In this document: piece after piece, positions 18,586 through 27,429 of the stretch
Layout of the letters: each line of letters starts with the position of its first letter
Numbering within the stretch: position 1 is the stretch's first letter
Origin: Herbaspirillum sp. Sphag64
GTDB taxonomy: Bacteria > Pseudomonadota > Gammaproteobacteria > Burkholderiales > Burkholderiaceae_D
Length of the DNA: 64,000 nt
Assembly: GCF_014192645.1 (NCBI RefSeq)
Contig: NZ_JACHYE010000007.1
Span: 62,001 to 126,000 of the forward strand
Reading direction: 5' to 3'
Notes under the pieces: model-generated
Database searches by the model: none
Told to the model about the DNA's origin: nothing
What the model saw: the letters and a program-made list of their open reading frames with translations, nothing else
Position numbers and translations under genes: made by a program

Positions 18586-19229
18586 ATCCATTCCCGGTTC
18601 GTGCATTTTCGACGCTCTGTTTGTTGCTCCTGATGACAGCATGCAGCATCTTGCCCAAAAGTGAGCCAGTGGCGGCTTATCGATTACCGCCGATGGTATC
18701 CGGTGGGCAGGGTGTTTCGATCCAGAGCACGGCGGCCAGCGACGATGTTCATGGTCATTCATTACGGATTGTGACGCCCAATGGCAGCCGGATTCTCGAT
18801 AGTGATCGCATCCTGGTGTTGCCAGAGAATAATCTGGTCCAGTTTTATGCGAATGCACGTTGGACCGACCCGGCACCTGTTTTATTGCGTAATCGCTTGT
18901 TGCAGGCATTTCTCGCAGATGGGCGGATACCTTACCTATCCAGCGATGACAGCAGTGTGATGGCAGATCAGGAGCTCATTGGTGATTTGATTTCCTTCCA
19001 GAGCGAGTACCACGATGGCAAGCCAATAGTGGTGATCAGATTCAGTGCCAGCCTGATCGATCAGGCCAGCCGTCGCATTGTGGCAATACAAACGTTTGAG
19101 GTACAGCAGGCAGCCGTTGGTGTGCAGCTGGAAGAAGTCGTTACCGCTTTTGGTCAGGCAAGTGATGCACTGGCGACGCAAGTGATTGGGTGGGTGATAG
19201 CTCAGCCCCGTGTGAATATGAAAAGGTGA
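18582..19229 (+). CDS. PqiC-like auxiliary lipoprotein of the MCE transporter
   Basis: The 215-aa product has a lipoprotein signal ending L-L-M-T-A-C (lipidated Cys about residue 21). The mature domain matches the ABC-transport auxiliary (PqiC/YmbA) fold: Y-R-L-P-P near the start, a central L-V-Q-F-Y-A-N-A-R-W-T-D segment typical of the family, and a terminal helix. It is the fourth gene of the operon and should sit in the outer membrane as receptor or dock for the MCE protein. This gene order marks the system as Pqi-like rather than the classic mlaFEDCB. Confidence 0.88.
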   Translation: MNPFPVRAFSTLCLLLLMTACSILPKSEPVAAYRLPPMVSGGQGVSIQSTAASDDVHGHSLRIVTPNGSRILDSDRILVLPENNLVQFYANARWTDPAPVLLRNRLLQAFLADGRIPYLSSDDSSVMADQELIGDLISFQSEYHDGKPIVVIRFSASLIDQASRRIVAIQTFEVQQAAVGVQLEEVVTAFGQASDALATQVIGWVIAQPRVNMKR

Positions 19230-19258
19230 CAAAGGAATGAATGCTGCCTGAATGCAAG

Positions 19259-19291
19259 CGGCGCGGACTGCTGAATTAGTCCGCGCCGTTT
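19259..19291 (+). terminator. Terminator of the MCE operon
   Basis: CGGCGCGGACT (19259-19269) pairs perfectly with AGTCCGCGCCG (19278-19288) around an 8-base loop, followed by a short T stretch. The T run is modest, so efficiency is uncertain. Confidence 0.68.
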
Positions 19292-19315
19292 GTTATGTAT
19301 TGTCCGTCGCGATCA

Positions 19316-20350
19316 TCAATGACGGGAAGAAACATTCCACAAATCGACATGTCCATCCTGAGCCTGGGCGTCGATTGCCGCCAACTCTTGTGCTGTGAAA
19401 TCCAGCCGTGCGAGTGCTGCCACGTTTTCCCGGATTTGTTTGCTGCTGCTGGCACCAATCAGGGTTGACGTCACTCGCGGATCGCGTAAGACCCAGGCCA
19501 GTGCCATTTGTGCCAGCGTTTGTCCGCGTGCTGCAGCAATAGTGTTGAGGGCTCTTACACGTGCCAGGTTTTCCGGGCTGAGGTGGTCGTTCTTGAGTGA
19601 ACCTCCCCCTTCGCGATTGACGCGCGCATCGGACGGGATACCGTTGAGGTATTTGTCGCTCAACAAACCTTGTGCCAATGCGGTGAAGGTAATGCAGCCC
19701 ATGCCTTGCTGCTGCAGCGTATCGAGCAGACCCTTTTCAATCCAGCGATTGAACATGTTGTAGGAGGGCTGATGAATCAGGCAGGGAATGTGCCATTGCT
19801 TGAGCAGACTGGCGGCTTCCTGGGTCTTTTGTGGCGAATACGACGAGACACCGACATACAGGGCTTTGCCTTGTTGGACTGCGGTAGCGAGTGCGCTCAT
19901 GGTTTCTTCGAGCGGTGTATCTGGGTCGAAGCGATGTGAATAGAAAATGTCCACATACTCCAATCCCATGCGCTGCAGACTCTGATCCAGACTTGCCAGA
20001 ACATACTTACGAGAGCCTCCACCTTGCCCGTAAGGACCTGGCCACATATCCCAACCGGCCTTGGTGGAAATGATCAATTCATCGCGATAGGGACGAAAAT
20101 CACGTTTGAAATGCTGCCCAAAATTGCTTTCTGCACTGCCATACGGTGGACCGTAGTTGTTGGCCAGATCAAAATGCGTGATACCCAGATCGAAGGCGGT
20201 GCGGAGCATGTCGCGCTGTGTTGAGAGCGCCGTTGTATCGCCGAAGTTGTGCCACAGTCCGAGTGACATGAGTGGAAGTTGCAGACCGCTGCGCCCGCAG
20301 TGGCGATAAAGCATGGTCTCGTACCGTTGATCGGCTGCCTGGTAAGTCAT
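19316..20350 (-). CDS. yghZ: YghZ-type aldo-keto reductase
   Basis: The 344-aa product is an NADPH-dependent aldo-keto reductase of the YghZ/L-glyceraldehyde-3-phosphate reductase group. The catalytic tetrad is visible: Asp in F-D-L-A-N-N-Y-G, Tyr in the same motif, Lys in I-S-T-K-A-G-W and His in F-Y-S-H-R-F-D. The family-specific stretch W-D-M-W-P-G-P-Y-G-Q-G-G-G-S-R-K is present, and length matches YghZ (346). It probably detoxifies small aldehydes such as methylglyoxal. It is monocistronic and convergent with the MCE operon. Confidence 0.92.
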   Translation of the reverse strand: MTYQAADQRYETMLYRHCGRSGLQLPLMSLGLWHNFGDTTALSTQRDMLRTAFDLGITHFDLANNYGPPYGSAESNFGQHFKRDFRPYRDELIISTKAGWDMWPGPYGQGGGSRKYVLASLDQSLQRMGLEYVDIFYSHRFDPDTPLEETMSALATAVQQGKALYVGVSSYSPQKTQEAASLLKQWHIPCLIHQPSYNMFNRWIEKGLLDTLQQQGMGCITFTALAQGLLSDKYLNGIPSDARVNREGGGSLKNDHLSPENLARVRALNTIAAARGQTLAQMALAWVLRDPRVTSTLIGASSSKQIRENVAALARLDFTAQELAAIDAQAQDGHVDLWNVSSRH

Positions 20351-20893
20351 TGGATAAGTCTCCTGATTATGTGTGAGTCATCGGGGCGGTGCCAGGGGAG
20401 TACATGAGCACTGCAAGTGCCGTCTTGCCTGGATTGAAACATGCATGCATCTGGTGTCAGCGCGCGGCGATCAGTGAATAACTGTGATCCAGCGCGCCAA
20501 TGCAAGCCAGGATATTTTACGCAAACAAACTGGTTTAAGCATGATGCCTGCGAACGACGTTTGTGCGGGGCAATCCGAAGCACTTGTCTTCAATCCTCGT
20601 TGGATGTCTTTTTTGTGCGGACGAGCTCAACGCAAGCTTAATCAGTGCGTCTGGTATTGCCAGCATCTGCACTTATCGGTAGTGCTGATTAGCAGAATGT
20701 TGTGTATGGATTCATTCCTTATTTTTTAGTTCTAGTCCTATTATTTTGCGCAACGTTAGCGGTTATTCTTCTTTGCCTAATTCTCGACAATGCGATGTGA
20801 AATTAATCGCAATCATCCACACGTTATCTACATTCATCGGGTCAGTATCCATGCTGGCCTTGCATGAACGCGCGCTACCAACCAGGAAGATGA
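20351..20893. other. 543-base spacer without a supported gene
   Basis: Short open frames here have no ribosome sites or recognisable products. The visible structures are an ATGCATGCAT palindrome at about 20440-20450 and an imperfect inverted repeat at 20460-20497 (GCGCGC arms enclosing GATCA...TGATC). The second half is A/T-rich and presumably holds the promoter of the chemoreceptor at 20894. Confidence 0.35.
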
Positions 20894-22561
20894 ATGAAAA
20901 ACTTGACGATCAGAGGACGGTTGATCTTTGCCGTGGGATTTCTTTCGCTACTGCTGACGACGATTGGCGGTGCCGCATTGCTGGGGTTGAAGAAAAATAA
21001 TGACACATTTCGGACGGTCTACGATAACCGTCTGGTGGCCTTGGGACAACTCGATAATATCGTTCGAAGTATCTTGCGCAATCAAATCGAATTGACCGTC
21101 GCCAGTCACGATGCGCCATCTCGACTCCGGGAACATTTGCAGATCATCAAAGAAAACATGACGCAGGCGGATAAAGATTGGACCGCCTATATCGCTACCG
21201 GTATCACAGCAGACGAACACATTTTGCTGATGCAGTTCGAGAAAGCAATGGCGTCATTTCGCCAGCAAGCACTGTTGCCGGCATTAAATCTGCTGCAAGC
21301 AGGCGAGCACGATGCGGCACGAAGTTTTTTTTATACCGTTGGATTACCTCTGTTTGCGCCACTCAGATCCACCATGGACCAGCTCATAGAGCTGCAGCTG
21401 AATATCAGTCGCGATGAATTTGATCAGGCGCAGCGTGATTATGAGCGATTCAAGGCCTTTGCCATTTTGATGATGCTTGGTGGAGTCTTGCTGGCTGTGA
21501 GCATGCTGGTCTGGTTGATTCGGGCAATTTCGCAGCCGCTCAATACGGCGGTGCAGCTTTCCAATGCGATTTCAGACGGCAATCTGACACTGAAGGTCGA
21601 GGCCGACTCTACCAATGAAACCGGGCAATTGCTGCAGGCGCTCAAGGAAATGAATAGCAGTCTGGCGCATATTGTCGGTCAAGTGCGCGTTGGCACCAAT
21701 ACCATAGCCGTTACCACGGAGGATATTGCTAGCGGTAATCTGGATCTTTCTCAACGTTCAGCACAACAGGCGACGTCGGTGCATCAGACGGTGGTGGCGA
21801 TGGGGCACCTGAGTGCGCTTGTCAGGCAAAGCTGTGAGGATGTTCGGCAGGCTAATGAACTAGCGCTGTTGGCATCTGCTATAGCGATTGAGGGCGGTGA
21901 CTTGGTGGCCCAGGTGGTCGACAAAATGGAGGCAATCAAGACGGCCTCTGCGCATATTGCGCAAATTACCGCGCTGATTGATGGAATCGCATTTCAAACT
22001 GACATTCTGGCGCTCAATGCCGCCGTTGAATCTGCTCATGCCGGTAAACAGGGATATGGTTTCGCGGTGGTTGCCAGTGAAGTGAGGCAATTGGCGCAGC
22101 GTGCAGCGCTGGCTGCCAGGGAAATCAGAGTGTTGATTGGAGAATCAGTCTCGCAGGTTAGCCAGGGAGCAGTGCTGGTCGAGCGTGCCGGGGTGACGAT
22201 GACACGGATTGTTGACAGCATTGCTCAGGTGACAGCGATCACGGGTGCGGCCTCTGTCGCCAGCGATGCGCAGGTGGCGAAAATTAAGCGAGTGGAGCGG
22301 TTTGTGACTGAGATTGATGATGTGACGCAGCAGAATTTGGCACGCGTAGTGCAGGCTGCTGCTACCGCAACCTTACTTAAAGAGCAGGCCTGTGGTCTTG
22401 CTGAGCTGGTTAGCGTGTTCCAGCTGGCGGAGGCTGAACCGAAGAGACAGGCCAATTATGAGATCCAGGATATTCTCGGCGAGTCGCGTCGAAACAAGGC
22501 ATTGCAAGAGGAGCGGGAGCAGGCTGTGGATGTCACGGTCAAGAAATCGTGGGTTGATTAA
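20894..22561 (+). CDS. Methyl-accepting chemotaxis protein with altered signalling tip
   Basis: The 555-aa product has TM1 (about residues 9-31), a periplasmic four-helix bundle (32-188), TM2 (about 190-212), HAMP (213-266) and a cytoplasmic signalling domain. The hairpin tip (about 362-400) is recognisable but deviates from the near-invariant sequence: N to D at 370, R to H at 382, E to K at 385 and R to Y at 388. These lie in the receptor-trimer and CheW/CheA contact zone. There is no C-terminal CheR-tethering pentapeptide (it ends K-K-S-W-V-D). It lies 116 bases before a BvgS-like kinase in the same direction, so it may signal outside classical chemotaxis. AGGAAGA precedes the ATG. Confidence 0.88.
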   Translation: MKNLTIRGRLIFAVGFLSLLLTTIGGAALLGLKKNNDTFRTVYDNRLVALGQLDNIVRSILRNQIELTVASHDAPSRLREHLQIIKENMTQADKDWTAYIATGITADEHILLMQFEKAMASFRQQALLPALNLLQAGEHDAARSFFYTVGLPLFAPLRSTMDQLIELQLNISRDEFDQAQRDYERFKAFAILMMLGGVLLAVSMLVWLIRAISQPLNTAVQLSNAISDGNLTLKVEADSTNETGQLLQALKEMNSSLAHIVGQVRVGTNTIAVTTEDIASGNLDLSQRSAQQATSVHQTVVAMGHLSALVRQSCEDVRQANELALLASAIAIEGGDLVAQVVDKMEAIKTASAHIAQITALIDGIAFQTDILALNAAVESAHAGKQGYGFAVVASEVRQLAQRAALAAREIRVLIGESVSQVSQGAVLVERAGVTMTRIVDSIAQVTAITGAASVASDAQVAKIKRVERFVTEIDDVTQQNLARVVQAAATATLLKEQACGLAELVSVFQLAEAEPKRQANYEIQDILGESRRNKALQEEREQAVDVTVKKSWVD

Positions 22562-22677
22562 TGATTGATGAGACGTCAGGAAATGATACGTGCGAGCGTT
22601 GACCGAGAGCGATGTCCTGGCCCCTTTCAAGTGATCAACAAGCTACCAGTTGACAGACGTTGCGCCAGGAGCATGGC

Positions 22678-25647
22678 ATGAAAATGAGCAAGGAAAAGCG
22701 GTCTGATATACGCAGTCAATGGTGGCGTCGACACGGAGTTTTTTTCGCGACCTTCTGTTTTTTAGTGGCCCTATTATCTGCGGAAAATGCCCTTGCCTCA
22801 GTGCATCACCAACAGATGACAGTGCAGATTTTCTCTGAAGTACAAGTCCCACATCATCATTTTTCTTCGAACGAGCAACATTGGGGGCGGCGCTTCGGCT
22901 GGGATCGACTACATTTCTGGGTATCGTTGCTGGTGCTGCTGATGCTTATCGGCGTGCTTTGTTTGCTGCTGTTCTGGCGCCGACGGCAATTGGCTCTGCT
23001 GGCGCAAACGCAGCAGGATCTGGCGCACCAGCGATTGCTCATGCGGGCGGTGATGGATGCGGTCCCTTATCCGATGCTGCTGAGGGCAAAAGATGGCCGC
23101 TTGCTGGCAGTGAACCGGCGCTATGAGAGTCTGTTCCAGTCTTTGCGTGGCGATGTTGTCGGAAAAATTGAGGTTGATACCGCTGCGCTATCAACAACAC
23201 TGGCAAACAAGCTTGCCAGTGAGGGTAATCACGTTATTGCTAGCGGGCGGACGTTTACTGAGGAATTGTCTTATCGGGACGAGCATGGTAACGACAGTAT
23301 TGCTTCGTTTCTGATGGAGCCGATCATGGTGCCGCCATCACAGACTGCACTCGGTGTAGTGGGACTGCTGATTGACAAGAGTGAAGCGCGCCGTGCCTAT
23401 GCCTTGGCCAATGCGGCCATGCAGCGGTTGCAGGACTTGACGGACAATCTTAGTGTTGTGGTATTTCAGCTGCAGCTGACAAATACCGGTATGTTGAAAT
23501 TTGTCTTTGTCAGCGGCAATGCAGATGGACTCTTTGGTATTTCCGCCTGCGCAATGATGGAAGATGAGCGCAGTGCGATGGCGCGTGTGGTGCCCGAGGA
23601 CCGGGAGCAGCTGCTTGCGGCTGTGATGTTGTCCGCCAATGCGCTGGAACCGGCCAGGTTGATGTTTCGTGTCGATAATGGTACTGAAATTCTGTGGCTG
23701 TCAGGACAACTGGTGCCACGGCGCGAGGCGGACGGTTCGACGATATGGAACGGCTATTGGGGCGATATCACCAATGAACGTGAACAAACCACGGATGCCG
23801 CGCACGAGGCCGCCAATATTGCGGCGCGTGCAAAAGACGAATTTCTGGCGATGATGAGCCATGAAATCCGCACTCCGATGAATGGTGTCATGGGCTTGGC
23901 TGAGGTATTGGCTGGTACGCCCATGAGTACGGACCAGGCTGCGCTGGTGGAGATGATGCGGGACTCTGCAGGCATCATGCTGGCAATTCTTGACGATATT
24001 CTCGATTATTCCAAGATTGAAGCAGGTCATCTTTCTCTCAGTTATACCGCCGTCGATTTACGCCAGCTATGTGATCAGGCCTTGGGATTGTTGTCAGCCA
24101 AGGCGCAGGAGAAGCGTCTGCAGTTGCGGGTGCAGATTGCTGCTGAAGTCGCTGCAAGACACCTTGTGGACAGCACCCGTTTGCGCCAGATATTGTTCAA
24201 TCTACTTGGCAATGCCATCAAGTTCACCGCCTATGGCAGCGTGGTGTTGACCATTTCTGTGGAACAGGAGGACGCTGATCTGCAATACCTATGTTTTACG
24301 GTGGCTGATACCGGGAAAGGCATTTCCAAGGAACAGTTATCACGTCTGTTCGAACCATTCGTGCAGGAAGATTCTTCAATCAGCAGGCGTTTTGGTGGAA
24401 CTGGTCTCGGCTTAAGCATCTGTCGCCGTCTGGTCACGATGATGAATGGCGATATTACTCTCGACAGTGTCGAAAATGTCGGCACTGTTGCCAGCCTTAA
24501 ACTTGCGCTTGTCGTGGCCGAACGCGACTGTTCACATCCAGTCTTGCGCGGGGCACGGGCACGGGTATTGTTGTCTGACCGCAATCTGTTCCTGGCAGCG
24601 GAGAATTATCTGACTGCCCTGGGCATGCTGGTGGTTGATGATGCACAAGTCGATATCAAGATTATCAACAACACGCGTCCGGAGAAACTGGAGCTTGTCT
24701 GGGGCGGGAAGGAAGGGCGCGCATCTGGGTCCTTGCAGCTTAACGCGAACCCTTTGCAGTGGGGGGCATTCCGTCAGGCTTGCCTGATTGCGCTACGCAC
24801 GGAAGTCAAACCAGCTCCAGCTGCGCTTGCAGTGGCAACCGAGGTTTCCTTTATCCGTAGTGAACATATTCTGGTGGCGGAAGATAATCCAACCAATCAA
24901 GAGGTGATCCGTCGATTTTTGCAACGGCTCAATTTCAGCTGTGACGTCGTCGGCAATGGGCGTGAGGCATTTGAGGCGATGAAGAGCAAGCACTATGCCT
25001 TGCTCCTGACAGACTGCCATATGCCGGAGATGGATGGCTATGCGCTGGTCCGCTTTATTCGGGATATTGAAAAAAGAGGAGGATTGATGCGCATGCCAGT
25101 TGTCGGAATTACCGCCAGTACCAGAGCTCAGGATGAAGAGATTGCGAGAGATGCCGGCATGGATGCGTGCCTGGTCAAACCAACCGGACTGTCTGTGCTG
25201 TCTGACTGTCTGGAGAAATTCTTACCTGGCGTACCCGATGTTTCGGATTCAGCATTGGCGGAGGAGAGAACGGCTGTATTCAGGAAATTTGATCTGCCAG
25301 GTACGGAACCGATTAGCCCGTTGCAACTGAAACATCTGGAGAGCGAATTGGGTACTGAGGGCAAGCTCAAGGTCTTGCGTATTTTTCGTGACACGTTAAT
25401 AGAGGATCTGGAGCGTATGCCTGCGTTGCAGGATCCTGATCTGCCGGCATGGCTGCATCGCGTGAAAGGTGCCGTCGCAGTGATGGAGTTTGATACCTTG
25501 TTCAGCGCAATGCAGGCATTGGGTGAGAATCTGAAAGATCGACAGGAAGACGAGCATCAACGTTTGTGCGATTACTTCCATCAGCTGTGCGACGAGACAA
25601 TTGCGCAAATCGACAAGCTATTGCCGAGTGAGCCCCCTGGGCTTTGA
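22678..25647 (+). CDS. BvgS/EvgS-like hybrid sensor kinase (HK-REC-HPt)
   Basis: ATG 22678 is chosen because AGGAG lies 6 bases upstream. The 989-aa product has a signal or first membrane segment (about residues 20-38), a periplasmic stretch of only about 38 residues rich in His, TM2 (about 76-98), two PAS-like regions (about 110-370), HisKA with phospho-His H395, HATPase with G-box near 570, a degenerate segment (about 615-695), REC with phospho-Asp D779, and HPt with H927. This is the phosphorelay order of BvgS and EvgS but without their Venus-flytrap domains. The convergent regulator at 25648 is the likely target. Confidence 0.92.
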   Translation: MKMSKEKRSDIRSQWWRRHGVFFATFCFLVALLSAENALASVHHQQMTVQIFSEVQVPHHHFSSNEQHWGRRFGWDRLHFWVSLLVLLMLIGVLCLLLFWRRRQLALLAQTQQDLAHQRLLMRAVMDAVPYPMLLRAKDGRLLAVNRRYESLFQSLRGDVVGKIEVDTAALSTTLANKLASEGNHVIASGRTFTEELSYRDEHGNDSIASFLMEPIMVPPSQTALGVVGLLIDKSEARRAYALANAAMQRLQDLTDNLSVVVFQLQLTNTGMLKFVFVSGNADGLFGISACAMMEDERSAMARVVPEDREQLLAAVMLSANALEPARLMFRVDNGTEILWLSGQLVPRREADGSTIWNGYWGDITNEREQTTDAAHEAANIAARAKDEFLAMMSHEIRTPMNGVMGLAEVLAGTPMSTDQAALVEMMRDSAGIMLAILDDILDYSKIEAGHLSLSYTAVDLRQLCDQALGLLSAKAQEKRLQLRVQIAAEVAARHLVDSTRLRQILFNLLGNAIKFTAYGSVVLTISVEQEDADLQYLCFTVADTGKGISKEQLSRLFEPFVQEDSSISRRFGGTGLGLSICRRLVTMMNGDITLDSVENVGTVASLKLALVVAERDCSHPVLRGARARVLLSDRNLFLAAENYLTALGMLVVDDAQVDIKIINNTRPEKLELVWGGKEGRASGSLQLNANPLQWGAFRQACLIALRTEVKPAPAALAVATEVSFIRSEHILVAEDNPTNQEVIRRFLQRLNFSCDVVGNGREAFEAMKSKHYALLLTDCHMPEMDGYALVRFIRDIEKRGGLMRMPVVGITASTRAQDEEIARDAGMDACLVKPTGLSVLSDCLEKFLPGVPDVSDSALAEERTAVFRKFDLPGTEPISPLQLKHLESELGTEGKLKVLRIFRDTLIEDLERMPALQDPDLPAWLHRVKGAVAVMEFDTLFSAMQALGENLKDRQEDEHQRLCDYFHQLCDETIAQIDKLLPSEPPGL

Positions 25648-26307
25648 TCAGCTTTTTTGTGCGTTGAAATTGTAGCGATAGGCTGCTTCAAACAGTTCGG
25701 CATTACTGCTGATGTTGAGCTTGTTCATGGCGGAGATCTTGTGCGTGCTAATGGTTTGCTTGCTACGTGAAAGTTTGGTTGCGACCTGCGAGACGCTGAG
25801 CCCGCCAACCAGTAGACGCAGTACCTCCAGTTCTTTGGGGCTAAGCAGATGCAGGCCTATATGGACCCTCGGGTTCTGCAAGCTGAGAATACGTTTGATC
25901 GTCGGTGAATAATAACGCTCGCGTAATCGCAATGAGGAAAACGCCGTGCAGAGATGCTCCAGTGGATCTGCCTTGCTTAGTAGTCCTGCAATGTCCTGAG
26001 TGACCAGATTGTTGATCACCATGGGGTGATCGATGGTGGTAAGCATGATGATCTGCATCTTTGGATACTGAAGGCGCAGGGTCTTGATGAGTTGTACGCC
26101 GTCAGGAAGAATTTCCATCGGCATGGCGTAGTCAAGCACTGCCACATCACATGGCGTCTCTTCCAGCTGCACAAACAGATCACTGATCGTGCAGGCGGTA
26201 ATCCTGATCTTGCAGATGGGGAGCTTTTCCAGCGTCAACGTCACACCAGCAATAATCAAGGGGTGGTCGTCCAGAATTGCGACACGGATACTCAATTTTT
26301 TCCTCAC
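25648..26307 (-). CDS. RcsB/EvgA-like response regulator (REC-LuxR)
   Basis: The 219-aa product has a receiver domain (residues about 8-125; acidic D-D-H pair, phospho-Asp in V-A-V-L-D-Y-A-M-P) and a LuxR-type helix-turn-helix (about 148-210; L-S-P-K-E-L-E-V-L-R-L, K-Q-T-I-S-T-H-K). Spacing and the I-S-T-H-K-I-S-A-M-N-K-L segment resemble RcsB, BvgA and EvgA. The longest start is GTG 26307; a TTG at 26295 has a better placed AGGA. Its stop abuts the stop of the hybrid kinase without any spacer (TGATCA at 25645-25650), so the two genes form a convergent partner pair. Confidence 0.9.
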   Translation of the reverse strand: MRKKLSIRVAILDDHPLIIAGVTLTLEKLPICKIRITACTISDLFVQLEETPCDVAVLDYAMPMEILPDGVQLIKTLRLQYPKMQIIMLTTIDHPMVINNLVTQDIAGLLSKADPLEHLCTAFSSLRLRERYYSPTIKRILSLQNPRVHIGLHLLSPKELEVLRLLVGGLSVSQVATKLSRSKQTISTHKISAMNKLNISSNAELFEAAYRYNFNAQKS

Positions 26308-26643
26308 TTGGCTTGAGTGGCTTTCTCTGAATATTGAATTTTTTTGTCAGAGGAATTGCCGGAGATGATCAAATTAATTTCATCTATGATTAGAAATTTT
26401 TCTATTATTTTTATTCTGAATAGTTAATGCTGAGATTCTATTTCAAAAACAGTTTTCTCATTGTTTTCTTTCTAAGGGGAAATGCGCTTTGTCGATGGCT
26501 AGCCACAGTGCACAATTGATTTTCGATTCCTCAATAGAATATTTTTGAGGATTTCGCTGGCGCACACGGTTTTTAAATATGCACTACACTGCGTTGGCGG
26601 TTTTAGCCGTATCGACTATCCAAAACAGAATGGAGAGCAAATC
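26308..26643. other. A/T-rich spacer before the CHRD gene
   Basis: No gene is supported. The stretch is distinctly A/T-rich compared with its surroundings and should hold promoters for the regulator (minus) and the CHRD gene (plus). A small hairpin CCTCAA...TTGAGG lies at 26529-26550. Confidence 0.35.
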
Positions 26644-27060
26644 ATGAGCAAAGTGACATGCGTCAAGGCAATCCTGTTGTCTGCCTTGTTGTTGGCAGGT
26701 GGTGCGGTGTTCGCGCAGACAGCCAATGTTGATCTGAAAAGTGGTAACGAGGTACCGGCTAACGATTCTGCTGCTGCTGCAAAGGCCAGCATTGTTGTTG
26801 CCGCAGACAAGACCGTGAGCGGTAGCATTACCACTACCGGCATTGAGGGCACCATGGCGCATATTCATAGCGGTGCCACTGGCGTCAACGGACCTGTGCT
26901 GGTTGCACTCAAGAAGACCGGCGACAACGTATGGACTGTGCCGGATGGTGCCAAGCTGACTGATGATCAATATGCCGCTTATCTTGCTGGTAATTTATAC
27001 GTCAATGTTCACAGTAGCGCGCATCCGGGTGGTGAGTTGCGCGGGCAGTTGAAGCCGTAA
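26644..27060 (+). CDS. Secreted CHRD-domain protein
   Basis: The 138-aa product starts at ATG 26644 with GGAGAG 6 bases upstream. A signal peptide (A-I-L-L-S-A-L-L-L-A-G-G-A-V-F-A) is followed by one CHRD domain: L-K-S-G-N-E-V-P-A, then the conserved A-H-I-H-S-G and V-H-S-S-A-H-P-G-G-E-L-R-G-Q-L motifs. CHRD domains occur in chordin and in many small bacterial secreted proteins, with no settled function; the conserved histidines may bind metal. The gene stands alone between the sensor pair and a chemoreceptor. Confidence 0.9.
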   Translation: MSKVTCVKAILLSALLLAGGAVFAQTANVDLKSGNEVPANDSAAAAKASIVVAADKTVSGSITTTGIEGTMAHIHSGATGVNGPVLVALKKTGDNVWTVPDGAKLTDDQYAAYLAGNLYVNVHSSAHPGGELRGQLKP

Positions 27061-27071
27061 TGAGGTAACCT

Positions 27072-27199
27072 GGAGGTCAGCAGGGATTGCATCCCCCGGC
27101 AATGCAATCCGGTGCGACCGGTGAGGTTCACCATGGCTTCGCACAAACCTCCTTAACAATCACGTTCAACGACAGCCATCTACAATGATGGCTGTTTTT
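27072..27199 (+). ncRNA. Candidate structured small RNA or 3'-UTR element
   Basis: Directly after the CHRD stop the sequence can fold as a multi-branch structure: outer helix GGAGGT (27072-27077) with ACCTCC (27147-27152); a perfect 9-bp hairpin GGATTGCAT/ATGCAATCC (27084-27092, 27102-27110); and a third arm GTGCGA/TCGCAC (27112-27117, 27139-27144) enclosing GGTGA/TCACC. ACCTCCTT (27147-27154) resembles the 16S rRNA anti-Shine-Dalgarno tail. The unit ends in the intrinsic terminator at 27172-27199. No known RNA family was recognised and the 5' end is unknown, so it could be an sRNA, a 3'-UTR fragment or coincidence. Confidence 0.4.
27172..27199 (+). terminator. Intrinsic terminator downstream of the CHRD gene
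   Basis: ACAGCCATC (27172-27180) pairs perfectly with GATGGCTGT (27187-27195) around a 6-base loop, followed by a T-rich tail. Confidence 0.88.
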
Positions 27200-27429
27200 G
27201 TTTGTGCCAGTTTGTACGGGCCTTGTACGCTACTTGTGTTTTTGTCAATGGCATGGCATTTGATTTCCATCAATGACAGTGCAGAAAAATTGCGCAGCTA
27301 ATCTCGCTTGTTCTAAGATATGGCGCTCAGGTTTTTACTTGAAAATCGTCAAATTTTGTTTGCTTTTGCGGTTTTCTATCAAGGTAATTCTTGCTAATCA
27401 AGCAATATATCAATAATAGGGAGTAGGGA

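Noticed and set aside
20351..20893. Short open frames of 60-80 codons
   Set aside because: None has a ribosome site, recognisable product or codon use like the neighbours.
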